A DNA stretch of 64,000 nt. Source: Setaria digitata. Taxonomy: Eukaryota > Nematoda > Chromadorea > Rhabditida > Setariidae. How positions within the stretch are numbered: the first letter of the stretch is position 1; every line of letters begins with the position of its first letter. The notes below the pieces were generated by a model, which saw only the letters and a list, made by a program, of their open reading frames with translations, did no database searches and was not told where the DNA came from. Location of the stretch: assembly GCA_003640385.1 (NCBI GenBank), contig RCAB01000011.1, forward strand, positions 62,001 through 126,000. The letters run 5' to 3'. Positions 61,155 to 64,000 of this stretch are shown here, in pieces. Made by a program: the position numbers and the translations under genes.

Positions 61155-64000
61155 AATTGTTTCAGTTGTCACACTGCAAGAAAGAATTTGCTGATTAACA
61201 GAGACTATTTTCTTTTTGTAAATTCGAAAAAATTGGAATGAATGTCAAGGCAGCAGGGAACACAAAATTTGTTGCTGATTAATTTAACAGAAAAAGATCA
61301 TTCTACCTGCTATTTCCTGGAAAGGTATTACGTTTAGAGCTGCTCATCACTTCTTTTCTTGAATAGACCAAACTGATTAAGGATTTTCGATAAAGTCGTA
61401 TTCGTATAAAAAATATAATGTATATTATATAAGCAAGCATTTGTTGACCGAAATTTAGTAAAGAGTAGCGATAGTTTGAAGCAAATGTAGTTGTTAAGTG
61501 GAAGTGGAGAGAATTTCAAGCTTATTTTCATTGAATTTTCAAACAAATCCGATCGTTGATCTTCCCTTTTCAATTCTTTGCGAAAACGATTTGGTTAAGC
61601 ACTTTAGCATCACAATATAATCTTGTTTTACAAAGATGCAAAGTGAAATTAATCGCATTTTTTCTCGTTGCATATAAACTCAACCAATTTCTTTGCCCAT
61701 CTTAATTACCAAAAAGACTGCACCTCCGTAAGGGTTCTTTTCTTACTTTACAGATGTAATATGAACGTGTTTGGCACGAGTTCAGAACTCATTTACTCTG
61801 CAGCTTGTTGGTACTCAATTATTTATTTGCTATATGATTGAATATTAAATGCAAATTTCAATTAGTAATTATAGATAATAGGCTGAATGGTAAGCAGTAA
61901 TTAAAAGTAATAGAGATATAGAGTTGTAAATAAATGAAAAGGATCAAAGAAGGGACAATGGAGTCAAAATGAAATTGCATTCATTGACGAGGGTTGGCGT
62001 TGCGAAAAACAAATATTTATGGCAACTAAAATTATAAACTTGAAAAGGAAAGGAAAAGTTGCATTTGACACATGCAGATTTTACTTACTCAGCAAATAGA
62101 TATTAGCTTGAATAGCTTTAATATAAAAATAATAAAAGAATAATAATAATAGAAGAAACAACAATAAAAGAGCATAAATTAAGTGATAAATAAATTAAAA
62201 AGTTTTAAAAACACTCTCTATCTTCTAAGAAAACTAAATTTGGGCAGCAACTTCTAGAATAAATCGTTTCAGTTCTCATGTATCTCAAAGGAAGATGCCT
62301 CATTTTTGGTCTAGCCTCTATTCCCCTTTTTAGACTGTATTTGGCAGTTTACTTTCCTTTGTTTTGCTCTTCCACCTATCCGAAAAGAATGCGGTTAATA
62401 GCGGCGAGTCAGTGTATTTCCGCCCTCAATAATTCGTAATTAAAAAATCTCTCAAACTGAGGAGGCGAAGAGCTTGAATGTTACTGATTTGGCCAGTACC
62501 TGAGGTACAGGTAACGTATAGATTGTGGATGGATGTGTACGTGGACAACTGTGAGGGATTTGCCTATTTTAGATGGATGTCTGTGAGGGTTTGTCTGTGG
62601 TGTGTTGAAAATCGATGCATTTGCATCGTTTCAAAAAAGCTATTAAAATGCATTTTCCAATTTGGTTGTCACAAGCTCAAATATAGCTTATATGTATGAA
62701 TATGTGTGTGTTGTCATCCTCCCATCTATGTCTTTCTTCGTGCTTCTGCTACTGCTATCATATCCTTTGGTTCCCATTTTATTTCATTAGCTAATTCTTT
62801 TTTCCTATTTAACTCCTAATCTTCCCCTCAATTTTCTCTCCTCTATTATTTTGTCGGCACATGTGATCCATCCGCATTAAAATTTTAAATTTCAGCTGGA
62901 AGTTGTAGCTTAGTAAATTCATTACTCGTTGATGGGAATAATAACTTGATTATTGCCTTTAGGACCAGGGAAGACAGACTAATTATGAGCCAGTGAGTTT
63001 CAGCCGAGTGCACAAGTCTGAAAAGCAGCTATCTTACTTAACCGTCTACTGAATTTATAAATAGTTGCCATCCAAATTTTCATCTTCGAATATCATTTAA
63101 AAACTTATTAGGTAAACAAAGCACTTCCCCAAAAAAATGATAATTCAATATTTGTACTCGCCAAAAAGTTTGTGTTTTATTAATCGTATCGATTTATATT
63201 CCGCTCCGGTCGCTTCTCAAACCTTTACTATTGACAAAGCCACATTTTCTCTCGACATTTCTTCGTTTCAAAATTCTTAAAATTTAAGAAGCATGTGATG
63301 CGGGAGCGAGTGTTTCCCTTCTCTCGATGCTTTTTTGGGTAAATTTTTTTCGATAATCAAATTTCAATTTCAGATCGTCCTTTCTTAGCTATCTGTCTCT
63401 CTTCCGTTTTATAGCCTTCGTTTTTTTTTCGAAAATTTTTAAATTAATTCTATCTTTTTACTACCCGATTCCAATTGCTTTTCTTTCCTACTTTTCATTG
63501 CCCACTGTCTCTTTCTCCTCTCTTCATTCTCACCCTACTGACTAACGTACAACATCGCGCCAGTGATTTTTCTGTCTTCAAAATTTAAAATTCTCTTTTT
63601 TTTTGCATTTTTTAACTTATACTGGTGAAATTTCTTCCTTGAAATTATTCTGTTATGAATGAAAGGTGTTCTAGAAAAAGGAAATCTGAAAAAAGCAGAT
63701 TAATTTGAATTTAGGTTAGAAAATGATAGGTGCCGATTGATGGACAGAAAAAAGACGCTGAAGCGTTGAGGAATTGAAGGATATGGTGGCTGTGTCACAA
63801 GCAGACATAAAGTAACTGTGGTCATTTTAAGCAACCTTTCAATTCCTTGATTGTTTTAAGTCTCTCTTCAGCTGAATACTTCCACTTGAAACAAATCACA
63901 AGATGTTCATATTAATTTCGAAATTTATCTTAACTTTTTCAGAAAAATCTTCAAACTCCTTTTCCGGAACATTCTTTTCAAAATATTTTAAGCCTAAAAA
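61155..64000. other. No gene seen to the end of the window
   Basis: AT-rich DNA with an AAT-rich stretch near 62130-62175. The frames at 61334-61573 (minus) and 62478-62699 (plus) lack splice context. No RNA gene was recognised. Confidence 0.45.

Noticed and set aside
1..64000. tRNA, rRNA, CRISPR array or transposase genes
   Set aside because: I looked for tRNA B-box patterns, regularly spaced repeats and transposase motifs and saw none I could support by eye; a tRNAscan or repeat-masking run would be decisive.

Overview
The window reads as nuclear DNA of a nematode, most likely a clade III (spirurid or filarial-like) parasite. It is strongly AT-rich. Every recognisable gene is split into many small exons by AT-rich GT-AG introns with TTTCAG-type acceptors. 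Several first exons begin just after an acceptor sequence, as in spliced-leader trans-splicing. The protein families are typically nematode: a receptor-type guanylyl cyclase with a pseudokinase domain, an expanded-type cytosolic tyrosine phosphatase, a UDP-glycosyltransferase and an ALFA-1-like C9orf72 homolog. I cannot fix the species from sequence alone. All gene models were spliced by eye, checking reading phase at each junction.

Layout. 1-2244 (minus): ceramide glucosyltransferase, 3' end cut by the window edge. 4242-9848 (minus): the retromer core subunit VPS35, 17 exons. 10604-14082 (minus): a UDP-glycosyltransferase with an altered donor-sugar motif. 15547-15742 (minus): an orphan coding exon. 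17002-24808 (plus): a receptor guanylyl cyclase of 23 exons. 26692-27541: a short thrombospondin-repeat gene (plus) next to an unassigned minus-strand exon. 28807-33934 (plus): a SPATA20/YyaL-type thioredoxin-domain protein, 14 exons. 34838-36914 (plus): a small single-pass membrane protein. 38351-43139 (minus): a C9orf72/ALFA-1 homolog, 15 exons. 44195-47236 (minus): a protein tyrosine phosphatase, 8 exons. 48266-49512 (minus): a Gln/Pro-rich protein. 50183-51511 (minus): a small secreted protein. 52938-53378 (minus): a small Lys-rich protein. From 53.4 kb to the end the window is gene-poor, with fragmentary coding signals at 54.2-54.9, 55.3, 57.2-57.7 and 61 kb.

The genes do not form one pathway or operon. 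Three of them (VPS35, the C9orf72 homolog and ceramide glucosyltransferase) act in endolysosomal or Golgi membrane biology, but their spacing gives no sign of co-transcription. The assembly shows draft features. Two of its three single N characters are flanked by duplicated sequence, which suggests unmerged contig ends. Several otherwise intact genes show isolated one- or two-base reading-phase breaks.
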